From: Chromobacterium paludis
Lineage (GTDB): Bacteria; Pseudomonadota; Gammaproteobacteria; Burkholderiales; Chromobacteriaceae
Reading direction: 5' to 3'
DNA: 64,000 bases
Assembly (NCBI RefSeq): GCF_008275125.1
Contig: NZ_CP043473.1
Location: 1,798,001-1,862,000, forward strand
The position numbers were made by a program, and so were the translations under genes. Shown here piece by piece: positions 48,220 through 57,837 of the stretch. Under the pieces are notes generated by a model. It did not search any database. It saw nothing but the letters and a program-made list of their open reading frames with translations, and was not told where the DNA came from. Each line of letters begins with the position of its first letter. The first letter of the stretch is position 1.

Positions 48220-48987
48220 TTACTGCGCAGCTTTCTCCGTCAGCCTGTACTTTCTTTTCAGTTCCAAAATCAAGGCCTGGTTTTTATAAAGAAATTCATT
48301 GAACTGCTTGATAACCTTCCCTTGGCGAAGGCTGGAGAGGTGGAAATCGCTACTTTCAAACGGGAGGTTTTTATCGAAGACCAAGGCGCCTGGCTGGTGA
48401 ATAATCTCATCCAGATAGTAATTGATGACTATCGGACTGGCATAGATCGCATCGTAGTGACCCGTCAAGCCCAGAGCAATCACCTTGCTGAAGGTATTCT
48501 CCTGATAGACCCGAATGATGCCATCATTTACCTTTTGCCGCATGGCGGGCTCTAAAGGCCAAGGCGTGAAGCCGCGCATGGTAACGATGGCCTTAAGAGA
48601 ACCCTCAGACAATTGATCGACTTTTTCCGGCTTCACCAGCAATCCTTCAATGACATTTATGACTGGATCGCTATACAGGACTGATTTTCCTTTTTTCATA
48701 TCCGCTTGCCAATGCGGATTATCCGGATATTTGAAGTCAATCGTATTCTCGTTGAGGAAGGTATAAAACAGCCGGGAAACGGGAAGCGGAGCATAAGTAA
48801 ACGAATAGCCTGATTGCTTGGCAAATGCGTCCAGGACGTCTCTGCCATACCCGGAGTATTTCCCATTAACATAACCATGCAATGGGTAGTAATCAATTTG
48901 CTCCACGCCTACGACAAAAGACTTCGCATTGGCATTATTGAGAAATACTGCGCAAAGCATTGCCATCGCAATGGATACCATTTTCAT
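48220..48987 (-). CDS. periplasmic solute-binding protein, family 3-like, AT-rich
   Basis: A 255-residue protein with signal peptide MKMVSIAMAMLCAVFLNNANA and the extracellular solute-binding fold of family 3 (FVVGVEQIDYYPLHGYVNGKYSGYGRDVLDAFAKQSGYSF, then FKYPDN, KVIALGLTGHYDA). No permease genes are adjacent, so it may be a stand-alone sensor or orphan binding protein. The gene is visibly richer in A/T than its neighbours: 25 of 60 bases are G/C at 48601-48660. That suggests transfer from elsewhere. ATG 48987 gives the signal peptide. Confidence 0.78.
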   Translation of the reverse strand: MKMVSIAMAMLCAVFLNNANAKSFVVGVEQIDYYPLHGYVNGKYSGYGRDVLDAFAKQSGYSFTYAPLPVSRLFYTFLNENTIDFKYPDNPHWQADMKKGKSVLYSDPVINVIEGLLVKPEKVDQLSEGSLKAIVTMRGFTPWPLEPAMRQKVNDGIIRVYQENTFSKVIALGLTGHYDAIYASPIVINYYLDEIIHQPGALVFDKNLPFESSDFHLSSLRQGKVIKQFNEFLYKNQALILELKRKYRLTEKAAQ

Positions 48988-49579
48988 TTCAATCGCGCTC
49001 TCATATTCATCCATGCTGGCGCCGCACCCGCGCGCCCAACCCAAGCTCGCCAAACAATTAAGCCAGGGCCAGCCGACGCTGACAGTGCAAGCCATACGGC
49101 AAGGCGGCGCCATCCGGGACCCAGGCGTGGATGAGCGGATCACAGCCGCCCCGCCTGCCGGGAAGCAGACTATGCGTTCTCACTGTAGCGCAGGCGCCCA
49201 AGTCCTAGCCAAGAAAAAGCCACCGCCAAGTCGTTGATTAAATAGGCCAGACCACCCCATGAAAACCATACCGCACGGGCCAACCCTGCGCGAAATCCGC
49301 GCCATCCAGGGCGGCCGGCTCGCAATCAAGCGCTTGCCTTCGGACTCCTCTTGCGCCCCGTCTCTTCATGCCATGCAAAACCCTGGCGCGGACAAGGTGG
49401 CATCTGCCGCCACTCTGGGTTACCCTCTCAGCGCTTGCCGCCGCGCCGCCCAGACATAGGCGGAGGAACCGCACCTTCCCGCCGGCAACCGTTACAATAC
49501 ATATCAAGATAAGCGACGCCTCACGGCGCCCGACAACTATCCGGCAGCAGCCGGGAATCCCTTACAGAGAAGCATTACC
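48988..49579. other. intergenic stretch between the binding-protein gene and sdaA
   Basis: About 590 bases without a supportable gene. Two frames (49259-49459 plus, 49238-49507 minus) lack domains and ribosome-binding sites. A TACAAT sequence near 49493-49498 could be the -10 of an sdaA promoter, but no good -35 lies at normal spacing. Confidence 0.4.
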
Positions 49580-50980
49580 ATGGCAATCAGTGTTTTCGAC
49601 CTGTTCAAGATCGGCATCGGCCCGTCCAGCTCCCACACCGTGGGCCCGATGCGCGCCGCCCGCCAGTTCATCGCCCGCCTGGAAAAAGACGGCCTGCTGG
49701 ATTCGACCACGCGCGTCAGCGCCGAAATGTTCGGCTCGCTGGGCGCCACCGGCAAAGGCCACGGCACCGACGTGGCCGTGCTGCTGGGCCTGCAAGGCGA
49801 GCAGCCGGACCTGGTGGACACCGACGCGGTGGACGGCATGCTGGCCGCCATCCGCGAGCAGCGCAAGCTGAAGCTGCTGGGCAAGCGCGAGATCGACTTC
49901 GTCGAAGGCGAGCACCTGATCCTGCACAAGAAGAAAACCCTGCCCTACCACCCCAACGGCATGATCTTCGAGGCCTTCGACGCCGCGGGCCAAAGCCTGT
50001 CCAAGCGCGCCTATTACTCGGTGGGCGGCGGCTTCGTGGTGGACGAGGCAGCCATCGACGCCGGCTTCGTCCCGCCGGGCGTGACCGAGTTGAAGCACCC
50101 GTTCAAGAGCGCGGCCGAGTTGCTGGCGCTGTGCCAGCGCCACGGCAAGAGCATCAGCCAGATCATGCTGGAAAACGAACTGTCCTGGCGCAGCGAGGAA
50201 GAGGTGCGCGCCGGCTTGCTGAACATCTGGAACGTGATGCAAGCCTGCGTCAAGCGCGGCTGCGAGCGCGAAGGCATTCTGCCGGGCGGCATGAAGGTGC
50301 GCCGCCGCGCCGCCGACATGCACAAGAAACTCTTGGCCTCGCCGGAAGCGGCCATGCGCGACCCGCTGACCGTGATGGACTGGGTCAATCTGTACGCCCT
50401 GGCCGTCAATGAAGAAAACGCCGCCGGCGGCCGCGTGGTGACCGCGCCGACCAACGGCGCGGCCGGCATCATCCCGGCGGTGATGCACTACTACGCCCGC
50501 TTCGTGCCGGGCGCCAACGACGACGGCATCGTGCGCTTCCTGCTGACCGCCGGCGCCATCGGCATCCTGTTCAAGCTCAACGCGTCCATCTCCGGCGCGG
50601 AAGTGGGCTGCCAAGGCGAAGTGGGCTCGGCCTGCTCCATGGCCGCCGGCGCCTTGTGCGAAGTGATGGGCGGCACGCCTGAGCAAGTGGAAAACGCCGC
50701 GGAAATCGGCATGGAGCACAATCTGGGCCTGACTTGCGACCCGGTGGGCGGCCTGGTCCAGGTTCCCTGCATCGAGCGCAACGCCATGGCCTCGGTCAAG
50801 GCCATCAACGCGGTGCGCATGGCGCTGCGCGGCGACGGCCAGCATTTCGTGTCGCTGGACCGCGTGATCAAGACCATGCGCGACACCGGCATGGACATGA
50901 GCACCAAGTACAAGGAAACCGCGCGCGGCGGCCTGGCGATCAATGTGATCGAAGTGCCGGTGAACATCGTGGAATGCTGA
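49580..50980 (+). CDS. sdaA: L-serine ammonia-lyase (iron-sulphur type)
   Basis: A 466-residue enzyme that converts serine to pyruvate and ammonia. The N-terminal beta domain begins [22 protein letters not shown]. The alpha domain holds the Fe-S ligand cysteines in [18 protein letters not shown] and [18 protein letters not shown]. Both domains are fused, as in the single-chain SdaA/SdaB type. The gene stands alone and is followed by a terminator at 51004-51029 that overlaps the start of the open frame of the next gene. Confidence 0.96.
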   Translation: MAISVFDLFKIGIGPSSSHTVGPMRAARQFIARLEKDGLLDSTTRVSAEMFGSLGATGKGHGTDVAVLLGLQGEQPDLVDTDAVDGMLAAIREQRKLKLLGKREIDFVEGEHLILHKKKTLPYHPNGMIFEAFDAAGQSLSKRAYYSVGGGFVVDEAAIDAGFVPPGVTELKHPFKSAAELLALCQRHGKSISQIMLENELSWRSEEEVRAGLLNIWNVMQACVKRGCEREGILPGGMKVRRRAADMHKKLLASPEAAMRDPLTVMDWVNLYALAVNEENAAGGRVVTAPTNGAAGIIPAVMHYYARFVPGANDDGIVRFLLTAGAIGILFKLNASISGAEVGCQGEVGSACSMAAGALCEVMGGTPEQVENAAEIGMEHNLGLTCDPVGGLVQVPCIERNAMASVKAINAVRMALRGDGQHFVSLDRVIKTMRDTGMDMSTKYKETARGGLAINVIEVPVNIVEC

Positions 50981-51003
50981 TCCCGCCACTCGCTTGAAAC
51001 CTG

Positions 51004-51029
51004 CGGCCGCGTTGATTCGCGGCCGTTTT
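51004..51029 (+). terminator. intrinsic terminator of sdaA
   Basis: CGGCCGCG (51004-51011) pairs with CGCGGCCG (51018-51025) over a six-base loop, followed by TTTT. It starts 23 bases after the stop codon. Confidence 0.8.
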
Positions 51030-51092
51030 CGCTCTGGCGTCCCGCCCGCCCCGCTGGCACACTGGACGACGAACTCATTGCAAGACTATTCC

Positions 51093-51614
51093 GTGCACGC
51101 ACTCGAAATCGAAACTTTACGCCTGCGCCTGCGCCCGCTAGACGAGCGCGACGCGCCGTTCATCCTGGAACTGCTAAACGAGCCGGCCTTCCTCGCCAAT
51201 ATCGGCGACAAGGACGTGCGCGACCTCGCCGGCGCGCGCAACTATATCGAAAAAGGCCCGCAGGCCAGTTACCAGCAATACGGCCACGGCCTGCTGCTGG
51301 TCGAACTGAGCGGCAATGCCGAGCCGGTCGGCATCTGCGGCCTGGTCAAGCGCGACAGCCTGCCTCATCCCGACATCGGCTACGCCTTCCTGCAGCGCCA
51401 CTGGGGCCGCGGCTACGCCTGCGAAGCCGGCGCGGCCTGCTTGGCGCACGCCAGCGCCGTCCTGAAGATAGCGCAGGTCGTCGGCATCACCGCGCCGCAC
51501 AATCTGGGCTCAATCCGCGTGCTGGAAAAACTGGGCCTGCGCTATGATCGCACGCTGGAATTGCCCGGCATCGAAGGACCCAGCCTGTATTTCGTGCCCG
51601 CGGACCCGGGCTGA
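51093..51614 (+). CDS. GNAT-family N-acetyltransferase
   Basis: A 173-residue RimJ/RimL-like acetyltransferase: start strand [14 protein letters not shown], acetyl-CoA loop [12 protein letters not shown] and late motif [13 protein letters not shown]. The GTG at 51093 gives the family N-terminus; the open frame extends back over the sdaA terminator and is not likely translated there. Substrate unknown. A terminator shared with speA follows. Confidence 0.85.
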   Translation: MHALEIETLRLRLRPLDERDAPFILELLNEPAFLANIGDKDVRDLAGARNYIEKGPQASYQQYGHGLLLVELSGNAEPVGICGLVKRDSLPHPDIGYAFLQRHWGRGYACEAGAACLAHASAVLKIAQVVGITAPHNLGSIRVLEKLGLRYDRTLELPGIEGPSLYFVPADPG

Positions 51615-51632
51615 CGGCGGCTTGCGCAGACG

Positions 51633-51665
51633 CAAAAAAACCGGGCCTGGGCCCGGTTTGGTTTT
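51633..51665. terminator. bidirectional terminator between the GNAT gene and speA
   Basis: AAACCGGGC pairs with GCCCGGTTT over CTGG. The plus strand continues with T-rich sequence; the minus strand continues with seven T. It ends 18 bases from the speA stop codon. Confidence 0.88.
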
Positions 51666-51683
51666 GGCTTGCCGTCCGGCGGC

Positions 51684-53564
51684 TCAAACCGCCAGATAGG
51701 ACGACTGCTTCAGGCCGCGGCAGAACTCGGCGAAGTACTGGCTGCGCTCTTCGGCGCTGAGATCGCACTCGCGGGTCTTGGCTTCGTAGCGGTTCAGCAA
51801 GTCTTCCGGCGACAAGTGCACGTAGCGCAGCATGTCCTCGATGGTGTCATGCTCTTCGATGCCGGAAATTTCCAGCTCGCCGCCCTGGCGCACGTAGACG
51901 TTGACCGAGTCGGTATCGCCAAACAGATTATGCATGTCGCCCAGGATTTCCTGGTAAGCGCCCACCAGGAACACGGCGATCAAGTACTCGTCGCCCTGCT
52001 TCACTTCATGCACGGACATGCTGGATTCGATGCTCTGCTGGTCCACGTACTGCTTCAGCTTGCCGTCGGAGTCGCAGGTCAAATCCTGCAGCACGGCGCG
52101 GCGCGTCGGCTTCTCGGCCAGGCGGTGCAGCGGCATGATGGGCAGCACCTGGTCGATGGCCCAGGTATCCGGCAGGCTCTGGAACACGGAGAAATTGCAG
52201 AAGTATTTGTCGGCCAGACGGTCGGTCAGTTCGTCGTACACCTGGCGCTGCGAACGCTGGCTGGCTTGCAGCTGATTGTGCAAGCGGCGGCACAGCGCGG
52301 CGTGCACGTCTTCCGCCAGCGCCTTTTCCTTCAGCGACAAACGGCCTTCGGCGTACATTTCGCCCACTTCCGACACGTAATGGCTGGCGCGGTAGTAGAT
52401 TTCGGTGACCAGCTCTTCGTCATTGAGACTGGCCAGGCCGATCAGCTTGCGCAGCGGACGGGACAGTTCTTCCACGTTCTCGATCGGCGCCACGCTATCC
52501 GGCAGACGCTCCACGTCGGTCACGTTCATCAGCAGCACGGCGTGGTGCGCGGTCATGGCGCGGCCGGACTCGGACAGCACGCGCGGATGCGGGATGCCGT
52601 TCTCGTCGCAGAACTCGGCCAGCATGGATACGATCACGCGGGCGTACTCGTCCATGTCGTAGTTGATCGAGCTGTCGTTGCGCGAGTGGGTGCCGTCGTA
52701 GTCCACGCCCAGGCCGCCGCCCACGTCCACGTGGTCCACCGGCATGCCCAGGGCGCGCAGTTCGGCGAAATAGCGAATGGCTTCGCGGAAGCCGATGCGG
52801 TAGTCGGCGATGTTGGCGATCTGCGAGCCCATGTGGAAATGCATCAGGCGCACGCAGTCGGTCAGGCCGGCCGCCGCCAGCTTGTCGGTGGCGGAAATCA
52901 GCTGGCCGGCGGACAGGCCGAACTTGCCCTTCTCGCCGCCGGTGTCGGACCACTTGCTGGAAGCCAGCGAGGACAGGCGCACGCGCAGGCCGATATTGGG
53001 CTTGATGCCCAGCTTGCGCGACTCTTCGATCACCAGTTCGACTTCGGATTCTTTTTCGATGACGATGAACACCTGATGGCCCAGGCGCTCGCCGATCAGG
53101 GCCAGGCGAATGAATTCGCGGTCTTTGTAGCCGTTGCAGACGATGGTGCAGCCCTTGGGCGCCAGCGCCAGCACCGCCATCAGTTCCGGCTTGGAGCCGG
53201 CTTCCAGGCCGATGGACACGTCAGGCGTGGCGATGATGCTCTTCACCACCGCTTCTTGCTGGTTGACCTTGATCGGGTAGATGGCGGTATAGCGATTGCC
53301 ATAGCCTTGCTCGGCGATGGCCTTGTCGAAGGCGCCGCACAGACGGGCGACGCGGTCTTGCAGAATATCCGGGAAACGGACCAGCAGCGGCAGATCCAGG
53401 CCTTTGCCGCCCAGTTCGCTCACCAGTCGATACAGATCGATTTCCTTGTGCTGGCGCACATTGGGACGCACGACGATATTGCCGGTGTCGCCCACATCGA
53501 AATAACCAGCCCCCCAATGCCGGATGCCATACAGGCTCCGGCTATCAGCCACAGACCAAGCCAT
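51684..53564 (-). CDS. speA: biosynthetic arginine decarboxylase
   Basis: A 626-residue PLP enzyme of the fold III type that converts arginine to agmatine, the first step to putrescine. The PLP lysine is Lys99 in [16 protein letters not shown] and [12 protein letters not shown] bind the cofactor, and a C-terminal catalytic cysteine region lies near NVTDVE and later. GAGAGGAA precedes ATG 53564. It is transcribed from a good promoter at 53705-53732 and carries a leader of about 130 bases. It is divergent from an arginine-catabolic astE-like gene. Confidence 0.95.
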   Translation of the reverse strand: MAWSVADSRSLYGIRHWGAGYFDVGDTGNIVVRPNVRQHKEIDLYRLVSELGGKGLDLPLLVRFPDILQDRVARLCGAFDKAIAEQGYGNRYTAIYPIKVNQQEAVVKSIIATPDVSIGLEAGSKPELMAVLALAPKGCTIVCNGYKDREFIRLALIGERLGHQVFIVIEKESEVELVIEESRKLGIKPNIGLRVRLSSLASSKWSDTGGEKGKFGLSAGQLISATDKLAAAGLTDCVRLMHFHMGSQIANIADYRIGFREAIRYFAELRALGMPVDHVDVGGGLGVDYDGTHSRNDSSINYDMDEYARVIVSMLAEFCDENGIPHPRVLSESGRAMTAHHAVLLMNVTDVERLPDSVAPIENVEELSRPLRKLIGLASLNDEELVTEIYYRASHYVSEVGEMYAEGRLSLKEKALAEDVHAALCRRLHNQLQASQRSQRQVYDELTDRLADKYFCNFSVFQSLPDTWAIDQVLPIMPLHRLAEKPTRRAVLQDLTCDSDGKLKQYVDQQSIESSMSVHEVKQGDEYLIAVFLVGAYQEILGDMHNLFGDTDSVNVYVRQGGELEISGIEEHDTIEDMLRYVHLSPEDLLNRYEAKTRECDLSAEERSQYFAEFCRGLKQSSYLAV

Positions 53565-53704
53565 GAGTTTTCCTCTCAGAACTTATGATGGATAACCCCG
53601 CTCCTTAGTGCACGGCTTTCGGGCTCTACAGCTTTTATGTGGGCCTGGGATGTCGGAGCGAAACAGAGTGAATTGTAGTTGTTGCACAGCGCAAACGAGC
53701 GCGG
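53565..53704 (-). other. about 130-base speA leader
   Basis: The region between the predicted transcription start (near 53698) and ATG 53564. Segments 53599-53604 and 53655-53660 are complementary (six pairs), and the enclosed sequence has smaller possible hairpins. I do not recognise a known riboswitch. No ATG-started leader peptide exists in it. Confidence 0.4.
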
Positions 53705-53732
53705 ATTGTAACAACATCGCGCTGATTGACAA
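53705..53732 (-). promoter_or_regulatory. sigma-70 promoter of speA
   Basis: On the minus strand TTGTCA (53727-53732) and TACAAT (53705-53710) are separated by 16 bases. Both differ from consensus at one or two positions. This is the best -35/-10 pair upstream of speA. Confidence 0.62.
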
Positions 53733-54013
53733 GTAAAAAAATGTACCTGAAACACAGCCCGCGCCAGCCTGCCCGCCCCTCAGCAAAAGTCGTGATCCGG
53801 GCCGCTGAAAATCCGTACTGTCAAAACAATGAATTGCGCGCATTGCCAAGGCCGCAGCATGACATGCGTCTGCTGCGGAACAATCTGTTCAAGCTCAACA
53901 TTTTCCACATCGAAAAGGTATTTTCATCAAATACGCAACACCCGGCGCGACATGACGCGACGGCGCGTCCGCGTTTACAATCAAAGCCTCCTCCACCCTA
54001 GCCGACACGCACC
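53733..54013. other. remainder of the speA/astE divergent region
   Basis: About 280 bases of moderate AT content. It should contain the promoter of the astE-like gene; no pair as clear as the speA one is visible. A small plus-strand frame at 53829-54017 looks spurious. Confidence 0.35.
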
Positions 54014-54997
54014 ATGAGCCGCTTCTTGCAACACGCCCTAGACTCCGCCGCCGCCCTGGAACACTGGACGCTGCCCTCCGGCCTGACCTTGCGCTGGCTG
54101 GCCCGCGGCTGCGCGGCCATCGAAACAGGCCTCCCCGGCGCCGACTCCGTGCTGCTGTCCTGCGGCGTGCATGGGAACGAGACCGCGCCCATCGAGGTGG
54201 TGGACGCCATTCTGGATGATCTGGCGGAGGGCAGGCTGACGCTGAATTGCCGCTTGCTGGTGATGTTCGCCAATCTGGATGCGATTCGCGCCGGCGAGCG
54301 TTACGGCCATTACGACATGAACCGGCTGTTCAACGGCGCGCATCGCAAGCTGCCGGAACTGCCGGAGGCCCGGCGCGCCGAAGAACTGGAAACCCTGGCC
54401 GCTGACTTTTTCGCCGCCGCCCAGGGCCGCCGCCTGCATTACGACCTGCACACCGCCATCCGCGGCTCGGCGTTCGAGAAGTTCGCCATCTATCCCTATC
54501 TGCACGAGCGCGAGCACAGCCGCGAGCAACTGGCCTGGCTGCAGCAGTGCGGCATCGAGGCCATCCTGCTGCACAGCCAACCCGCCAACACCTTCAGCTA
54601 TTTCACCAGCCGCCATTGCGGCGCCGACGCCTTCACCCTGGAGCTGGGCAAGGCCAGGCCCTTCGGCCAGAACGATCTGTCCCGTTTCTCCGGCATAGAC
54701 GGCGCGCTGCGCGGCCTGCTGTCCGATCCGCAAGCCGACATTGCAGCGCTAGACGAGCAGCGTCTGCCCTTGTTCCGCGCCAAGTACGATCTGATCAAAC
54801 ACAGCGAGGACTTCAAGCTGCATCTGGCGGACAGCGTGGAAAACTTCACCCTGCTGCCGGACGGCATGCTGATCGCGGAGGACGGCGAGGTGCGTTACAC
54901 GGCCGCGGGCGGCGCGGAGCGCATCCTGTTCCCCAACCCGAAAGTGCAGCCCGGCCTGCGCGCCGGCATCGTGGTGGAGCCGGCGCGGCTGGACTGA
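54014..54997 (+). CDS. astE: succinylglutamate desuccinylase/aspartoacylase-family protein (AstE-like)
   Basis: A 327-residue zinc hydrolase. Zinc ligands by motif are His53 and Glu56 (CGVHGNET) and His146 (YDLHTAIRGS). The catalytic glutamate is Glu210 (FTLELGKARPFG). AstE releases glutamate and succinate in the last step of the arginine succinyltransferase pathway. The other ast genes are not in the window, so this may be a stand-alone copy. It is divergent from speA. Confidence 0.88.
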   Translation: MSRFLQHALDSAAALEHWTLPSGLTLRWLARGCAAIETGLPGADSVLLSCGVHGNETAPIEVVDAILDDLAEGRLTLNCRLLVMFANLDAIRAGERYGHYDMNRLFNGAHRKLPELPEARRAEELETLAADFFAAAQGRRLHYDLHTAIRGSAFEKFAIYPYLHEREHSREQLAWLQQCGIEAILLHSQPANTFSYFTSRHCGADAFTLELGKARPFGQNDLSRFSGIDGALRGLLSDPQADIAALDEQRLPLFRAKYDLIKHSEDFKLHLADSVENFTLLPDGMLIAEDGEVRYTAAGGAERILFPNPKVQPGLRAGIVVEPARLD

Positions 54998-55006
54998 GGC
55001 CAAGCA

Positions 55007-55032
55007 AAAGGGCCGCTGCATGGCGGCCCTTT
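55007..55032. terminator. bidirectional terminator between astE and flgL
   Basis: AAAGGGCCGC pairs with GCGGCCCTTT (10 pairs, six-base loop). T residues follow on both strands. It separates the convergent astE and flgKL transcripts. Confidence 0.82.
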
Positions 55033-55054
55033 GCTCTTCCGCGGCGACCGGAGC

Positions 55055-55981
55055 TCAGCTGGAGATGTAATTGAACAGCGACAGTTGCGCCACTTGGGCG
55101 TAGGTCTTTTGCGTGTACTGCAAGGAAGTCTGCGTCATGGTGAAGTCGGAAATCGCCTTGGCCATGTCCAGGCCCTGCAAGTCGCTGATGCTGCTGTTGT
55201 ACTGCAGGCCCAGGTTGGTGCTCATGGACTGCAGATTGGCGTTTTCCTGCTCGCGCGCGCCCACTGAGGCCTGACTCACCGACAGCTGCTGCACCGCATC
55301 GGTGATTTGATTGATCACGCCATTGAGCTGGGTGTTGTAATTTGCCGGGCGCGGATTCTGCCCCAGCAGATTGTACAGATTGACCAGGGAGTCGAAGGCT
55401 GCCGTCTGGCTGCCGCCGGGAATGCCGAACACCTGGTTGCCCGGATCGGAAATGGTCATGGTGCGCGAGGCGGCCACCTGCACGCTGCGCTGGCCATTGT
55501 CGCCGTTGTAGGTCACCGCCGGCACGGCGTTCACATCGACCGAGAACGGCGGCGTGGTCACCTGATTGCCGCCGAACAGATAGCTGCCGTTGCCATCGGT
55601 GGCGTTGCCATAGCCGGTCAGCTCGCCTATGCCCTCTTTCACCGTCTGCTGAATCTGCTGCAGCTGCACAGTGGACAAGGAGCCATTGCCGGCGTGAATG
55701 GCCTCGCTCTTCATGGAGTTGAGCAAGTTGATCGCGCTGTTCAGCGTCGAATCCGACAGCGACAGCCAGCTCGCCACGGAATCCGTATTCTTCTGATACT
55801 GCGAATTCTGCCCGTTCGAGGTGTTCAACAGCTCGATGCGCGCGGCCGCCACCGGATCGTCGGAAGGCGTCACCACGCGCTTTTGGTTGTCGATCTGCTT
55901 GTTGACCTGCAGCAGGTTGGCCTGCAGCTCGGACATATTGTTGACCCCGGATTGATACAGGGTGGATGAGCTGATTCGCAT
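55055..55981 (-). CDS. flgL: flagellar hook-filament junction protein FlgL
   Basis: A 308-residue protein with flagellin-like ends. The N-terminus is MRISSSTLYQSGVNNMSELQANLLQVNKQI and the C-terminal helix ends KTYAQVAQLSLFNYI. It links the FlgK layer to the flagellin filament. AAGGAG precedes ATG 55981. It follows flgK at 26 bases on the same strand and should share the sigma-28 promoter at 57811-57837. Confidence 0.95.
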   Translation of the reverse strand: MRISSSTLYQSGVNNMSELQANLLQVNKQIDNQKRVVTPSDDPVAAARIELLNTSNGQNSQYQKNTDSVASWLSLSDSTLNSAINLLNSMKSEAIHAGNGSLSTVQLQQIQQTVKEGIGELTGYGNATDGNGSYLFGGNQVTTPPFSVDVNAVPAVTYNGDNGQRSVQVAASRTMTISDPGNQVFGIPGGSQTAAFDSLVNLYNLLGQNPRPANYNTQLNGVINQITDAVQQLSVSQASVGAREQENANLQSMSTNLGLQYNSSISDLQGLDMAKAISDFTMTQTSLQYTQKTYAQVAQLSLFNYISS

Positions 55982-56007
55982 CGCCTTACTCCTTGGGGCG
56001 CTTACGC

Positions 56008-57789
56008 CTAGATCATGTTCAGAATGCTGTTGAAGGTGCTCTGCGCGATCTGGATCACCTTGCTGCAGGCCTGGTAGGACTGCTGGAATTTGATCAGGCT
56101 GGCGGCCTCCTGGTCCAGATTCACGCCGCTGGCGTTGGAATTATTGGTGGTGGCCTGATCCAGTGTCTTCTGGGCTGCCGTGTTTTGCAGGTTTGCCGTG
56201 TTGGTCTGGTTGCCCACCGAGGCGACCATACTCGAATAATAGGTCTGGTAGGACTGATTATTGACCAATTGCAAGTTCTGCTGCGCCGTCAGTTGCCGCA
56301 GATTGTTGCCATCGCCCAAAGACTGGGTGCCCGCGGTCTGCGGACCGACGCTAAAGGTCTGGCCGGCGATCGGCGCCCCGGACAACTGGAAGCCTATGCC
56401 CACATCCACCGGCGGATTCGCCGTAGTCTGCAGCTTGTAGCTATTGGGCAAAGAGGGATCGACCACCACATTGTATGGTCCGCCGCCATTGGTGCCGGCG
56501 ATGGTGGCGGTCATGGACACCGGATTGCCGGCCGCGGTGATGGTCATGCCGGTCAGCCCTGACGAGGGGTGCTGAGTCTGGGGGGCAAACGTCGGCGGCG
56601 TGGCGTTGAGGCCGGCGGTATAGCCGCCGGGCATGGTGGACCACACGCCGCTCATCTTCACGCCATTGCCGCCCGCCGTGCCGGTGGGCACCAAATTGGA
56701 CGCGGTGGCCAACGATTTGGGGTCGGACATCACCACGGCGAACTGGCCGGCCGCGTATTGCGGATTGGCCGCCAGCGCGGACAGGTCCTTGAAAATAGGT
56801 CCGCCGGGCTGCCCGTTGTAATCCATGCCCAGCTGGTTTTGGTAATTCATCGCCGAGGCGAAATTAATGGCCAGCGTGCCTAGCTGATTTTGCGTCTGCA
56901 CCAGCGCGTTGTCGCGGAAATTGAGCAGCCCGCCCAGTTGTCCGCTGGCCAGCAGGCTGTCCGGCAGCACGGTGAGGGTATTGTTGGCATTGGTGAAGCC
57001 AACCTGCACATTGGCCGGATTCGTCGGATCCGCCTGCGTGGCCATCTGATTGACCACGGTGCCGGATACCAAGGACTGGCCGCTGCCGATATAGACGGAG
57101 TAGGAGCCATCGCTCTGCTTGCTGACCGTGGCGCCGATCAGCTGATTCAGCTGCAGCACGGCCTGGTCGCGCTGATCCAGCAAGGTGTTCGGCTGCGGTC
57201 CATTGACGTTGCCGCCGGTCGCCGCGCCGATCTGCTGGTTCAGGGTGGCGATCTGCTGCGCCAAGGCGTTGATGCTCTGCACGGTCGTCGTGATCTGGCC
57301 GTTGGCGCCCTGCTGCATCTGCACCAGCTGCGAATTCGCCGAGGTGATCTTGGTCGCCAGCGCCTGCGCCATGCTGAGCACGTTCTGCCGGCTGGGCAGG
57401 GAGGACGGCTGCTGGGTCAGGGTCTGCATGGCGCCGAAGTAGTCCTGCATGGCCACGCTGGGGCTTTGCGTGGTATCCGCGATCATATTGTTGATCTGGG
57501 CCAGCTGCTGGGACTGGGTGCTATAGTAGCTGCTGCTGGTTTGCGCCACTTGCATCTGGGTGGACAGAAACACGTTGTAGCTGCGCTGCACGCTGGTGAC
57601 GTCCACCCCCTGGCCCAGGAAGCCAAAGCCGGCGTTCTGCGGCTCGCGGCCGGCTTGGGTGATGTATTGGCTGGTATAGCCTGGCGTGTTGACGTTGGCG
57701 ATATTGTTGCTGGATACGGCCAAGGCATTCTGGGCTGCATTCAGGCCGCTCAGCCCCACTCCGAAAATATCCGTTCCGACGAGTGCCAT
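56008..57789 (-). CDS. flgK: flagellar hook-associated protein FlgK
   Basis: A 593-residue hook-filament junction protein. The N-terminal flagellar rod/hook motif is GLSGLNAAQNALAVSSNNIANVNTPGY. The central repetitive region is rich in Gln/Asn/Thr, and the C-terminus (SGVNLDQEAASLIKFQQSYQACSKVIQIAQSTFNSIL) forms the D0 helix. It starts 21 bases after the sigma-28 -10 element, so it is the first gene of a late flagellar transcript with flgL. Confidence 0.96.
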   Translation of the reverse strand: MALVGTDIFGVGLSGLNAAQNALAVSSNNIANVNTPGYTSQYITQAGREPQNAGFGFLGQGVDVTSVQRSYNVFLSTQMQVAQTSSSYYSTQSQQLAQINNMIADTTQSPSVAMQDYFGAMQTLTQQPSSLPSRQNVLSMAQALATKITSANSQLVQMQQGANGQITTTVQSINALAQQIATLNQQIGAATGGNVNGPQPNTLLDQRDQAVLQLNQLIGATVSKQSDGSYSVYIGSGQSLVSGTVVNQMATQADPTNPANVQVGFTNANNTLTVLPDSLLASGQLGGLLNFRDNALVQTQNQLGTLAINFASAMNYQNQLGMDYNGQPGGPIFKDLSALAANPQYAAGQFAVVMSDPKSLATASNLVPTGTAGGNGVKMSGVWSTMPGGYTAGLNATPPTFAPQTQHPSSGLTGMTITAAGNPVSMTATIAGTNGGGPYNVVVDPSLPNSYKLQTTANPPVDVGIGFQLSGAPIAGQTFSVGPQTAGTQSLGDGNNLRQLTAQQNLQLVNNQSYQTYYSSMVASVGNQTNTANLQNTAAQKTLDQATTNNSNASGVNLDQEAASLIKFQQSYQACSKVIQIAQSTFNSILNMI

Positions 57790-57810
57790 GATTAACCTCT
57801 CTCTAATACC

Positions 57811-57837
57811 TTATCGGCAGACCGCGATCCAACTTGA
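57811..57837 (-). promoter_or_regulatory. sigma-28 (FliA) promoter of flgKL
   Basis: On the minus strand TCAAGTTG (57830-57837), an 11-base spacer and GCCGATAA (57811-57818). The -10 element matches the E. coli FliA consensus exactly; the -35 matches TAAAGTTT at six of eight. It lies directly between the flgJ stop codon and flgK. Confidence 0.85.

Noticed and set aside
49238..49507. Overlapping small frames upstream of sdaA
   Set aside because: Both strands are open over the same bases, with no start-site support and no similarity to known proteins.
53583..53849. 88-codon minus-strand frame as a leader peptide for speA
   Set aside because: Its start lies upstream of the predicted speA promoter, so the speA transcript would not contain it.
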